Shown here in pieces: positions 23,632-31,684 of a stretch of 49,389 bases of DNA. Every line of letters begins with the position of its first letter. Position 1 is the first letter of the stretch. Both the position numbers and the translations under genes were made by a program. This stretch comes from Actinomycetota bacterium (GTDB taxonomy: Bacteria > Actinomycetota > Actinomycetes > Streptosporangiales > Streptosporangiaceae): assembly GCA_003168215.1 (NCBI GenBank), contig PMSW01000101.1, forward strand, positions 7,426-56,814, given 5' to 3'. A model generated the notes under the pieces. It ran no database searches. It had not been told where the DNA came from and saw nothing but the letters and a program-made list of their open reading frames with translations.

Positions 23632-24755
23632 TGCCCGGCTTCGGCAGTAGCCTGACCCGAACTCTGGTCGCCCGTAGGAAGTGCGCCCTCGCCGTCGGCC
23701 CGGAGCTGACCAGCGCTGTCGCTGTCCCCGGAGCCCGGTTCCTCGCCGGCTACGACGCCGCCTTGCCCTCTGCGGCGGAGGAATCCGCGGTGCCGCGTAG
23801 CCGCCCTGACGGATCCACCGCGCGCCACCGCCAGGCCGACAGCCACGATCAGCGCGACCCCGTTGAACATGTCGCCGAGCCATTGCTGGCCCGATACCAG
23901 CTGCAGGCCCTCGACCCCGGTCGCGAGCACGTAGATGGCGATCAGGGTTCCCCAGATATTGAACTTCCCCGGCTGGAGCTGGGTCGAACCGAGGAACGCA
24001 GCCGCGAACGCGGGCAGCAGGAGCGTGCTCCCGAACGTCAGCGAAGGCCCGGAGAGTGAGGTGTACAGGATGCCGGCAAAACCGGCGATGGCGCCAGAAA
24101 TAATCAGTGACGTCCAGGTCCAGCGGCCGACCCTGACGCCCGCCAGACGGGCTGACTCGGCATTTCCGCCAATAGCGTAGAAATAGCGTCCGAGCGGGGT
24201 GTAGTCGAGCAACCACCACGTCAGCAAGCCCAGGACGAGCAGGTAGACAACCACAATCTGATAGCCGCCGACCGAAATCTGCGAAAGATCGTTCCAGGCA
24301 GTGGACGTAACGGGGGGCGGCTGATTCGAATTCGTCACGATCACGACAAAGGCGGAAAGTATTGATCCCATTGCTAGCGTCGCGATAAATGAATTGATCT
24401 TGATTTTCACTACGAGAAATCCGTTGACGATCCCGATAAGTGCGCCCACCGCGATGCCCAACAGTACCGCGAGCCCGGCCGACCAGTGCCAGTTAATTTG
24501 GACAACTACGGCTACGATTCCCGTGAGGTTAGCATTCGCGCCGATAGACAGGTCAAACTGACCGCAGGTAATCGGAATAAGGATAGCGATCGCCATAATC
24601 CCCGAGACAGCCTGCTCAGAGGCAACCAAGTGCAAGGTGGACGATGTCAGAAAGATATGCGGACTTAGAATGCCGAAAATAATGAGGAACGCAATCCACA
24701 GATAGATAGCGCTAAATCGATCGAACCCTAGCCTGATCGTCGGCAGTTTCCTCAT
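23628..24755 (-). CDS. Ribose-type ABC transporter permease
   Basis: A 375-residue membrane protein of the BPD_transp_2 class (RbsC/AraH-like) with about ten hydrophobic segments. The family motif is GAFVGLINGFLVVKxKINxFIATLA in the form GIVNGFLVVKIKINSFIATLAM near residue 115, and GGNAESARLAGVRV near 195 matches the ATPase-contact loop. The C-terminal 60 residues after the last helix are hydrophilic and extra to the family. It overlaps the ATPase gene by 4 nt, so the two are coupled. Its tail gene overlaps convergent LLM gene 1. Confidence 0.9.
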   Translation of the reverse strand: MRKLPTIRLGFDRFSAIYLWIAFLIIFGILSPHIFLTSSTLHLVASEQAVSGIMAIAILIPITCGQFDLSIGANANLTGIVAVVVQINWHWSAGLAVLLGIAVGALIGIVNGFLVVKIKINSFIATLAMGSILSAFVVIVTNSNQPPPVTSTAWNDLSQISVGGYQIVVVYLLVLGLLTWWLLDYTPLGRYFYAIGGNAESARLAGVRVGRWTWTSLIISGAIAGFAGILYTSLSGPSLTFGSTLLLPAFAAAFLGSTQLQPGKFNIWGTLIAIYVLATGVEGLQLVSGQQWLGDMFNGVALIVAVGLAVARGGSVRAATRHRGFLRRRGQGGVVAGEEPGSGDSDSAGQLRADGEGALPTGDQSSGQATAEAGH

Positions 24756-26293
24756 GACGCTGTCCCATCGCCTGCAGCTAAAGTAGTGATTTCTGACATG
24801 AAGCTTCGCGTCACCTCTGACTCCGTGAGCCGGGCGCCGGAGAGTTCATCCCGGATGTGCCCTTGCCGGACGACGACCACGCGACTGCAGAGCAGGAGCA
24901 GTTCGTCAATGTCGGTCGAGCTCACCAGCACCAGTGCCCGGTTCCTGGCCGCTTCGAGAATGTGATGATGAATATCGGCCTTCGCGCGCACGTCGACGCC
25001 CTGCGTGGGTTCGTCAAGCAGCAGAACCTGCGGATTTAGCCGCAGCCATTTGGCTAGCAAGATTTTCTGCTGATTTCCGCCGCTGAACGTCTGGAGTTGC
25101 TGCCGCCCACCTGAGCGCGGCCGGACGTCAAGGCGCTCGAACCAGACGCGAGATTCGCGGGCTACTGCGGACTTGCGCAGGAAGAGCCGCGACCAGAAGG
25201 GGCGGAGATCCCCGATGACCAGGTTGTCGTCGGCGCTCAGGCTCATGATGCCGCCGCTACTCTTGCGGTCCGCAGGCAGGTACGCTGCGCCTGCGGCAAT
25301 CGCGGCGTCCGGCCGGCCCGCCGGAATCGGCGTACCCCCGACCGTGACCGTTCCCCGGCTCCGTGTGTACGCGCCGAAAATGGCGCCGAGAAGGCGCTCC
25401 CGGCCAGATCCGGTAAGCCCGGCGACCCCGATGATCTCACCGCCAGTCGCGGTCAGCGAGATGCCCCGGATCGGACCCTCCCAGAGATCATCCACCATGA
25501 GGCTGGCGTCGTGCGCACGCCGGGCCGGCTGCAGAACTTCCGGCTCAGACTCGGCGTTCTCGGCCCCGCCGAGCAGCGAGACGAGCGTGTCCCGGCTGAT
25601 ATCCGCGGTCGGTGCCCGCGCGACGGACTGGCCGTCCCGAAGTATGGTCACCGAGTGACCGATGCGGTGGACCTCATCGAGGTGGTGGGTCACGTAGAGG
25701 ACTGCCAGTCCGCGGTCGGCCGCGGTCGTGAGTATCGCCAGCAGATGGTCGATCTCCTCGATCGGCAAGGTCGCGGTCGGCTCGTCGAGCACCAGGACCT
25801 TGGGGGGATTCTGCTCGTCCGGCTGCAGGGCGCGGGCGACCGCCACCCCCGTGCGCTCAGCCGCGCTCAGCTGGCCCACTGGCTGGCGGGGATCGATATG
25901 GGACAGGCCAATCTGGTCAAGCAGCGCGGCGGCCGAGTCGCGGAGATTCCTGGGCCGTATCGTCAGCATCCGGGTCGGGAACTGCGTGCTCAGGTGGAGA
26001 TTGTCGACGACCGAGACAGTGTCGATCAGCGCCAGATCCTGATGGACAAAGCGGCAGCCCAATTTGTATGCGCTCTCCGCGGCACCGAACGTGAGCGCGT
26101 GACCATCGACATGGACGCGGCCCGAGTCCGGTACATGAAAGCCAGACAGAACCTTGATGAGGGTCGATTTCCCTGAGCCGTTGGCCCCCACGAGCGCATG
26201 AATCTCCCCGGCGCTGAGCGACAAGCTGAACGAGCTTAGTGCCTTGGTGCCGACGAAGGACTTGGACAGATCCTCAATGTCAAGCACGGACAT
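24752..26293 (-). CDS. Ribose-type ABC transporter ATPase, two nucleotide-binding domains
   Basis: A 513-residue RbsA/XylG-type ATPase. The first domain has Walker A GANGSGKST (about 35), signature LSAAERTGVAVARAL and Walker B VLVLDEPTATL. The second has a reduced P-loop GLTGSGRERLLG (about 285), signature FSGGNQQKILLAKWL and VLLLDEPTQGVD, the typical asymmetry of this family. It works with the permease and binding protein of the same operon. It lies 137 bp after the binding-protein gene, separated by a very strong hairpin. Confidence 0.92.
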   Translation of the reverse strand: MSVLDIEDLSKSFVGTKALSSFSLSLSAGEIHALVGANGSGKSTLIKVLSGFHVPDSGRVHVDGHALTFGAAESAYKLGCRFVHQDLALIDTVSVVDNLHLSTQFPTRMLTIRPRNLRDSAAALLDQIGLSHIDPRQPVGQLSAAERTGVAVARALQPDEQNPPKVLVLDEPTATLPIEEIDHLLAILTTAADRGLAVLYVTHHLDEVHRIGHSVTILRDGQSVARAPTADISRDTLVSLLGGAENAESEPEVLQPARRAHDASLMVDDLWEGPIRGISLTATGGEIIGVAGLTGSGRERLLGAIFGAYTRSRGTVTVGGTPIPAGRPDAAIAAGAAYLPADRKSSGGIMSLSADDNLVIGDLRPFWSRLFLRKSAVARESRVWFERLDVRPRSGGRQQLQTFSGGNQQKILLAKWLRLNPQVLLLDEPTQGVDVRAKADIHHHILEAARNRALVLVSSTDIDELLLLCSRVVVVRQGHIRDELSGARLTESEVTRSFMSEITTLAAGDGTAS

Positions 26294-26351
26294 CGGCCGA
26301 CCACCTCCGCCGCTGCAGTCGACTGTTCATGTAGTGGCACATCCCTCCGGG

Positions 26352-26403
26352 GCCTGGCCACCGCCCTTGACCGGCGTGGTGCGGTCAAGGGCGGTGGCCA
26401 GGC
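26352..26403 (-). terminator. 22-bp perfect hairpin between binding-protein and ATPase genes
   Basis: GCCTGGCCACCGCCCTTGACCG (26352-26373, 22 bp) pairs perfectly with its complement at 26382-26403 around an 8-nt loop. There is no T-run on either strand. In binding-protein operons such hairpins protect the 3' end of the first gene's mRNA or act as partial terminators, so the lipoprotein is made in excess over the membrane parts. Confidence 0.75.
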
Positions 26404-26430
26404 AGCCAGGCTTTAGGCCCAGGTGATTTG

Positions 26431-27585
26431 CTATGACTTCAGCGGAACCTTCCACAGCTTCTCGTACTGCTGGAGCGCGTTCGGCGGCTCGTTCCAGGTC
26501 GAGATGGAGCCGACATTACTCGGCGTGATCAGTTGCGTCGGCTCGGTCTGGTCGTTGGTGGTAATGGCAACGCCTTCCGCATACCGGAGCGCGATGTCGA
26601 CGATGTCGTAGCCGGTGACGCTGTTGTTATCGGCCGTCCACGCCGCCTGGGTGCCGGACCGCAGCGCACTGGCCTCACTCGGCTGCATATTGAAGCCGGC
26701 GATCTTAATGCCGCTGATGCTCGCCGCTGACAGCGCCGAGTTGATCCCCGTCGCGAAGTCGCCATCATCGAAGATCAGGTACTTGTCGCCCTGGTTGGAG
26801 CGCAGCGCGGAGACAACCAGGCCGTCTTCCTGACCCTGCTCCGCCTCGCTGACCGGCACGTCGACCTCGTTGATCACGCAGTGCGGGCACAGGGTCTTGA
26901 TGTCGGCCTTGAACGACGCCACGATCGCGTCAAGGCTGGGGAAGCCGGTGACGTGTGCTAGCAGGGCATGGCCGGTGCCGCCAGAGTCGGATGCCAGCCA
27001 GCTGGCCAGTGCCGCGGCTTCATCGGCGCGCGAGTCGTCGACGAGCCCGATCACAGTCTTGGTGATGGGCGCTGGCACTCCGGACGTGACCACGATCGGG
27101 ACGCCGGCTTTCCGGTAATTCGCAAGGGTAGAAGCGTAGTCAGAGGGGTCGATGCCGGTTACGCCAACGACCGTCGGATGCTTCAGGAGAGCGGTAGCAA
27201 ATGCAGATACAAGCGACGCGGGGTTGGCGGGGTCATAGCTGATCTCCGAGAAATTCCAGCCAGCCGCATGCGCGGCGGCTTCCGCAGCATCGCCGATGGC
27301 GGTTGTCGTTGGGACCGAACTCTGGTTGAGGTAGATCAGCGTCTTGCCCTTCGGCGGCGCCTTTGGCAGTGCCACGGTCTGGGCGATGTGCGCTGGCACC
27401 TTTAGATACTGGGCTAGCTCGGATTTGGCCGCGCTGACGTTCACGGCGGACGGCGAGGAGCTCGCTCCTGCGGATGAGCCGGCACCGGGCGAACTGGTGG
27501 TGCCCGACGATCCGCATGCCGCACACAGCGCAGCCACAGTCACCCCGATGGCCACCAGAATCCCGTGTCTTGAGTGTCTCTCCAT
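26431..27585 (-). CDS. Ribose-type ABC transporter substrate-binding lipoprotein
   Basis: A 384-residue exported binding protein of the periplasmic-binding-protein type I class (sugar SBP). It begins with a hydrophobic segment ending in lipobox CAAC (Cys about 24), then a Ser/Gly/Ala linker. The core shows GKTLIYLNQSSVPTT near 80, YRKAGVPIVVTSG near 160, and DGDFATGINSALSAASISGIKIAGFN near 285, the D-x-xAxG region of the family. Ribosome site GAGGAAG precedes the ATG. It is first in a binding protein-ATPase-permease operon with regulon operator site 2 upstream. The family mostly binds sugars, but membership in a catabolic regulon suggests the inducing substrate or a glycoside of it. Confidence 0.88.
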   Translation of the reverse strand: MERHSRHGILVAIGVTVAALCAACGSSGTTSSPGAGSSAGASSSPSAVNVSAAKSELAQYLKVPAHIAQTVALPKAPPKGKTLIYLNQSSVPTTTAIGDAAEAAAHAAGWNFSEISYDPANPASLVSAFATALLKHPTVVGVTGIDPSDYASTLANYRKAGVPIVVTSGVPAPITKTVIGLVDDSRADEAAALASWLASDSGGTGHALLAHVTGFPSLDAIVASFKADIKTLCPHCVINEVDVPVSEAEQGQEDGLVVSALRSNQGDKYLIFDDGDFATGINSALSAASISGIKIAGFNMQPSEASALRSGTQAAWTADNNSVTGYDIVDIALRYAEGVAITTNDQTEPTQLITPSNVGSISTWNEPPNALQQYEKLWKVPLKS

Positions 27586-28034
27586 GCTTCCTCACTCGTG
27601 TTGAGAGAAATAGAGCTTTCGACGTCTGCTCATGCCATCGACCTCCATCAGCGCCGATACGAGATGCGGCTGAAGAGTCTCCTCCTTTGGCAGGCGCCGG
27701 CCCGCGGGAAAGACCAACTGCCTTAATCACACCGGGTGAATATAGAAGGCATGAACATATGTTGTAGTGGCTTGCTTTTGCTATGAGATGGCTAGCAGCC
27801 GAAACGATACTGTAGCAGTCCGCTACTAACGAGTCAACAGTCCCGTTGAAATCAACTACGGCCCCGGCACTCCGGCGTTCAGCCAGGCCCGCCGTGGGAT
27901 CCGCGCAACCAAGGCCAGGTAGGCGGTTGCATGGCGCGGAGACTAACGAAGGTAATGTGGCATGCTAAAACACAGACCGGTGATCGGTAGCTGCGGGCTT
28001 GTTACCGGTCAGCTGCGGCCCGGGCGCGGAAAGG
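27586..28034. other. Leader and promoter region of the importer operon
   Basis: This 449-bp gap lies between the binding-protein start and the end of the ABM gene, both on the minus strand. It holds regulon operator site 2 and its promoter, which implies a leader of about 215 nt before the binding protein. No convincing gene or riboswitch fold is seen in the rest. Confidence 0.5.
27809..27850 (-). promoter_or_regulatory. Regulon operator site 2 with overlapping promoter
   Basis: On the plus strand the site reads GTCAAC-agtccc-GTTGAA (27833-27850). Read toward the binding-protein gene, TTGACT (27837-27832) and TACAGT (27814-27809) are 17 bp apart, the best sigma70-type promoter match of the set. 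The operator covers the -35 box. Confidence 0.78.
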
Positions 28035-28346
28035 CTAAAGACTGCCCCGGCGATCCGAGCCTGCCGGATGCGGTCGAAGTCGCTGTCCCACCAGCGGACT
28101 CGCCAGCTTGCCTTCCAGGCGGCTCTTTAGCTCCGATAGCGCAGCGCCCCGACCGTGCACTGCCATTGCCTCGTCACTCGCCCACTTCTCTATCATGACA
28201 AGGCAGTCATCATTCTCGTGCAGCGCGTATAGTTCGCATCCTGGTTCGTCCTTATGAACTCTGATAATGGTCTGCTCGAAGATTTCGACCACCTCGTCGC
28301 GGCATTCGGGAAGCGGAAATACAGTTGCTACTACGACGAGGCTCAT
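28035..28346 (-). CDS. Antibiotic-biosynthesis-monooxygenase-fold protein
   Basis: A 103-residue ABM-domain protein (dimeric ferredoxin-like barrel): SLVVVATVFPLPECRDEVVEIFEQT, then EPGCELYALHENDDCLVMIEKWASDEAMAVH near 35-65. ABM proteins include cofactor-free oxygenases, haem-degrading enzymes and quinol monooxygenases, and many have unknown roles. The ORF track runs to 28628, but ATG 28346 is chosen because AGGAGG sits 11 bases upstream and the family similarity starts there. It is 55 bp after the P450 gene on the same strand, so the two are probably cotranscribed. Confidence 0.82.
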   Translation of the reverse strand: MSLVVVATVFPLPECRDEVVEIFEQTIIRVHKDEPGCELYALHENDDCLVMIEKWASDEAMAVHGRGAALSELKSRLEGKLASPLVGQRLRPHPAGSDRRGSL

Positions 28347-28401
28347 GGGCCACTTTCCTCCTAGGTCACGATGACTCGTGGTTCCCCGCAGCTGGCGCGC
28401 G

Positions 28402-29643
28402 CTACTCGCTGTGGCCGTCGCCGTTCGACCGGACCAGCAGCTCCCGGAACCCGCGCAGTTCGAAGGTCCGCTGGCGGACCGGCTCCTTGGCCCGATCAAT
28501 CTTCGGGAAGCGCTCCGCGAGCTTGCGAAAGGCCACGGCCGCCTCGGCCCTGGCCAGGTTGGCGCCGATGCAGTGATGGATGCCGGCTCCGAAGTTCGTT
28601 GGTGAGTTCGGCGACCTGTCGATGACAAACTCAGTCGGGTTGGGGAACTGAGCAGGATCGCGGTTCGCCGGCGGGAACAGGTTGATCACCACGTCGCCCT
28701 TGGCGATCTTGCGGCCCCGCAGCGCGGTGTCAGCGATCGCGATCCGCCCCGCGAAGTGGACAGGTCCATCAAGGCGGAGACACTCCTCAGCGGCTGACCG
28801 CGCAAGCTCCGGACGCTCCTTCAGCGCACGAATGCGGGCGGTGTCGTCCAGAAGCAGATTCACGCCGTTGCCGATAAGGTTGACAGTGGTCACATGACCG
28901 GCCTCGATCATGAGGTGGACGGTAGCCATCAACTCCTGCGGGGAGTACCGGCCCTCCTGCTCCTCATGAATGAGGGCGCTCATCAGGTCACCCGATGGCG
29001 GCTGCGAGCGCCTTTGCTCAACGACTCGGTGCACGAACGGGTCGATTCGGTGGCCCATCTGCGCATAGTGATCAATCGTCTCCTGCGATGCCCGCGGGTC
29101 AATGGCCAGCAACGCGGTATCGGCTCGGACCATGGACATGAGTTCCTGCTCGTCCTCCGGGCTGATGCCCAGCAGGGCCGTGATGACAAGCACCGGGAGC
29201 GGGTATGCATAGTTCGCAATGACGTCCCACTCGTCTTGGCCGCTGACCGCGTCGAGAAGACGGTCAGCTATTCTCTCGATCTCGGCCTCGAACTTCTTCA
29301 TGTGCCGGGGCGAGAAGCTCGGGTTCGCGGGCGTGCGCAGCCGGGTGTGACGTGGCGGCTCAGTGGTCAGCATCGTCGTTGCGGCGAATTCCCTGTGCTG
29401 ATCAGTCTTCGTGCGCTCCATGTGGGGGCGCTCGGCCTGAAACGGTGCGGCAGCGAAATGTGCACGGTCTCTCAGCACTTTTGTGACGTCCGCGTACGAG
29501 CTGATGAACCAGAGCTGGCGACGCTGATTCCAGTGCACGGGATCGCAGTCACGCATCATGTCGTAGATGCTGATCGGATCGGCGAAGTTCTCGTCGATCC
29601 ACGGATCGAAGTCTGGACTAAGCGCAGTCACTGGGGCTATCAT
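28402..29643 (-). CDS. Cytochrome P450
   Basis: A 413-residue soluble bacterial P450. The haem-ligand loop is FGAGIHHCIGANLARAE near residue 350. The K-helix ExxR motif is seen as EECLRLDGPVHFAGRIA near 285, where the strict R is displaced, and the I-helix as IEAGHVTTVNLIGNG near 245. The usual acidic residue before the threonine (AGxE/DTT) is valine here, which is uncommon and may change proton delivery to oxygen. No ferredoxin or ferredoxin reductase gene is nearby, so electron partners must come from elsewhere. Regulon operator site 3 with a good promoter lies upstream. It would perform the first hydroxylation of the substrate. Confidence 0.92.
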   Translation of the reverse strand: MIAPVTALSPDFDPWIDENFADPISIYDMMRDCDPVHWNQRRQLWFISSYADVTKVLRDRAHFAAAPFQAERPHMERTKTDQHREFAATTMLTTEPPRHTRLRTPANPSFSPRHMKKFEAEIERIADRLLDAVSGQDEWDVIANYAYPLPVLVITALLGISPEDEQELMSMVRADTALLAIDPRASQETIDHYAQMGHRIDPFVHRVVEQRRSQPPSGDLMSALIHEEQEGRYSPQELMATVHLMIEAGHVTTVNLIGNGVNLLLDDTARIRALKERPELARSAAEECLRLDGPVHFAGRIAIADTALRGRKIAKGDVVINLFPPANRDPAQFPNPTEFVIDRSPNSPTNFGAGIHHCIGANLARAEAAVAFRKLAERFPKIDRAKEPVRQRTFELRGFRELLVRSNGDGHSE

Positions 29644-29831
29644 TCAGATTCCGACCTTTCAGGCTTGGCTGTGGTGGATACAACGGAATCGGTACCGGCG
29701 CGATTCACGGATTGACCGGCATGCCGCGTTCTTGACATGCCGTCACTCGTCTGCCGGCTGGCTCGCCCTGAGCCGGAAGAGCTCATAACGTCTGGCACCA
29801 ATGTTCGCTGCGTTTAATAAGCCTGAAATAG

Positions 29832-29874
29832 ACGGTAGCAGTAGGCTTAGCACGTCGTCAACACCTGTGCTGAC
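29832..29874 (-). promoter_or_regulatory. Regulon operator site 3 with overlapping promoter
   Basis: The plus strand reads GTCAAC-acctgt-GCTGAC (29857-29874). Toward the P450 gene, TTGACG (29861-29856) and TACCGT (29837-29832) are 18 bp apart. The site lies in the 382-bp gap between divergent P450 and SDR genes and could control both. Nothing else is evident in the gap. Confidence 0.75.
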
Positions 29875-30025
29875 TGGCTCGCGCCGGGCCTTTGACCAGT
29901 GCGTCAGCCGGGCCGCACACGGGGTGGCGCTGCTTGCTAGCCCCGCTCGACGGCGAGCTCGTCTCGCGTCGGCGGGCACTCATGACGGCGCGGGCGAGCG
30001 CCAGGAGATTAGGAGGGGCCCCGAA

Positions 30026-30874
30026 TTGCGTGACCGCGAACTCACCGAAGATAAGGTTCCGGGGACTGCGGTCCCTGCTTTGCCCGCCACAAACCAGGCC
30101 GGGTCACAAACGTCGCCGGGATCGCCTAATTTCCGGCTGGACGGGCGCCGGGCTGTCGTGACCGGGGCCAGCAAGAACATCGGGGCGGCGATAGCCGCTG
30201 CGTTCGCCGGGGCCGGCGCCGATGTGCTACTGGTAGCCCGCAGTCACGATGAACTCGAAAGAACGGCGGATGAGCTGCGGGCCGGCACCGGCCGACGCAT
30301 TCTTTCCGTACAGGCGGATGTCGGCGCGGCGGACGCGACCGAGGTCATCGGGTCGGCCGCCGAGCTGCTCGGCGGGCCGGTGGATGTCCTCGTGAACAAT
30401 GCTTTTGCCACCGGCTCGACCTTTGGAACGTCCGTCTTCGACGTCGATGACGCGGCCTGGTCGGAGGTTCTCAACGTCAACCTCATGGGGCCGTTCCGCC
30501 TGGCCAGGGCATTCGGGAAGAAAATGCTCCAGGGCGGCGGCGGGTCAATCATCAATGTTGTCTCCGGGTCGGGTTTCCAGCCAACGCCCACCCTCGCCCC
30601 CTACGGGGCCAGCAAGGCTGCGCTGTGGATGCTTACCCGGTACCTGGCCGCCGAGGGCGCGCCGACGGTGCGGGCCAACGCCATCTGCCCCGGCCTCATC
30701 GAGCGCGCCGGCCAGGAAATGACGGGCGGCCAGCGGGCGCTGCTCAGTCAGGTGCCGATGGGGCGGCTAGGCCAGCCGGATGAGGTCGCCGGCGCCGCTG
30801 TCTACCTGGCGTCCGATGCGTCCTCCTACACCACGGGCGAGGTGATCTTCGTCAACGGGGGCCGGCCATGGTGA
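30026..30874 (+). CDS. Short-chain dehydrogenase/reductase 1
   Basis: A classical SDR of about 282 residues. The nucleotide motif is VVTGASKNIGAAIA, the central strand is DVLVNNAFATG (NNAG as NNAF), the active site is a Ser-Gly pair in VVSGSGFQ, and YGASKAALW supplies the Tyr and Lys. The C-terminal YTTGEVIFVNGG region is normal. The track starts at 29801, inside the promoter region. TTG 30026 is chosen because AGGAGG lies nine bases before it and the extra upstream residues look non-coding. It probably oxidises the alcohol made by the P450. It converges with the crotonase gene, 3 bp apart. Confidence 0.82.
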   Translation: MRDRELTEDKVPGTAVPALPATNQAGSQTSPGSPNFRLDGRRAVVTGASKNIGAAIAAAFAGAGADVLLVARSHDELERTADELRAGTGRRILSVQADVGAADATEVIGSAAELLGGPVDVLVNNAFATGSTFGTSVFDVDDAAWSEVLNVNLMGPFRLARAFGKKMLQGGGGSIINVVSGSGFQPTPTLAPYGASKAALWMLTRYLAAEGAPTVRANAICPGLIERAGQEMTGGQRALLSQVPMGRLGQPDEVAGAAVYLASDASSYTTGEVIFVNGGRPW

Positions 30875-30877
30875 GCG

Positions 30878-31684
30878 TCAGCCTTGGCCCGGCGAGTCCG
30901 CCGGGCGGTCCTTCCGCGTCGTGAAGCTGGCCAGCCCGTTGAGGGCGTCGTCGTGACCGCTGAAGTACTCCTGGGTAATGAGGCGCTCGAGGTCCAGCGC
31001 TTCCCGCAGCGGAAGCTCCAGTCCGCGTCGGACGGAGGTCTTGAGCAGGCCGAGCGCAGCGCGGCTCTTTGTTCGCAGCGACGCCACGAACTCCTCGATG
31101 AGACCGTCGAAGTCGGCTGCCGGACACGTCTTCAGGGCAAGGCCGATCCGGGCGGCCTCCGCTCCGTCAATGCGACGCCCGGTGAGGAGCAGCTCAAGTG
31201 CTCGCTGCGCACCGATGCGGCGCGGCAGCCGCTGGCTGCTTCCGGCGCCGGGCATCAGATCGTAGTTGGCGTGCTGGTCAGCGATCTGGCACTCATCGGT
31301 GCAGAGGATGAAGTCGCACGCGAGCGCAAGCTCGAGGCCGCCGGCCAGGGCAAAACCGTCCACCGCCGCCACGGTTGGCACCGGCGCATTCTCGATCTTC
31401 AGGAACGTGTCGCGGATCGTGGCCGTGAACCGGAGGTTCTTAGCGGCGTCGGCCATTATCCCGTGGTCGCGGAAGTACGTCAGGTCGACGCCCGCCGAGA
31501 AGGCGCGGCCGCCGGCTCCACGGATGACGACAACCCGGACCTCGGGGTCCTCGCTGGCCAGCTCGATGGCAGTGGCTAGTCCGGTCAGAACTTGAGGGCT
31601 GAGCGCGTTGAGCTTCTCCGGGCGGTTCAGCGTCACATACGCCACGGCCGCTCTCATCTCATACCGGACCACGCTGTCAGTCAT
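30878..31684 (-). CDS. Enoyl-CoA hydratase/isomerase (crotonase) 1
   Basis: A 268-residue crotonase-fold enzyme. The first oxyanion-hole segment is GGRAFSAGVDLTYF near residue 65, and the second is AAVDGFALAGGLELALACDFILC near 105, with glutamate in LELAL. It has GSSQRLPRRIGAQRALELLLTGRRI near 145. Members hydrate, isomerise or cleave acyl-CoAs. ATG 31684 overlaps the lactonase stop by 4 nt (ATGA), so the track's extra five codons are not used. It is the last gene of a long minus-strand operon that starts at LLM gene 2. Confidence 0.88.
   Translation of the reverse strand: MTDSVVRYEMRAAVAYVTLNRPEKLNALSPQVLTGLATAIELASEDPEVRVVVIRGAGGRAFSAGVDLTYFRDHGIMADAAKNLRFTATIRDTFLKIENAPVPTVAAVDGFALAGGLELALACDFILCTDECQIADQHANYDLMPGAGSSQRLPRRIGAQRALELLLTGRRIDGAEAARIGLALKTCPAADFDGLIEEFVASLRTKSRAALGLLKTSVRRGLELPLREALDLERLITQEYFSGHDDALNGLASFTTRKDRPADSPGQG
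30887..30906 (+). terminator. Possible terminator for the SDR 1 gene
   Basis: GCCCGGCG-AGTC-CGCCGGGC forms an 8-bp stem with a 4-nt loop 12 bp after the SDR stop. It overlaps the last codons of the convergent crotonase gene and has no T-run. Confidence 0.4.

Noticed and set aside
27586-28034. Riboswitch in the long leader of the importer operon
   Set aside because: No recognisable conserved riboswitch core was found; the AT-rich stretch is explained by the promoter and operator.
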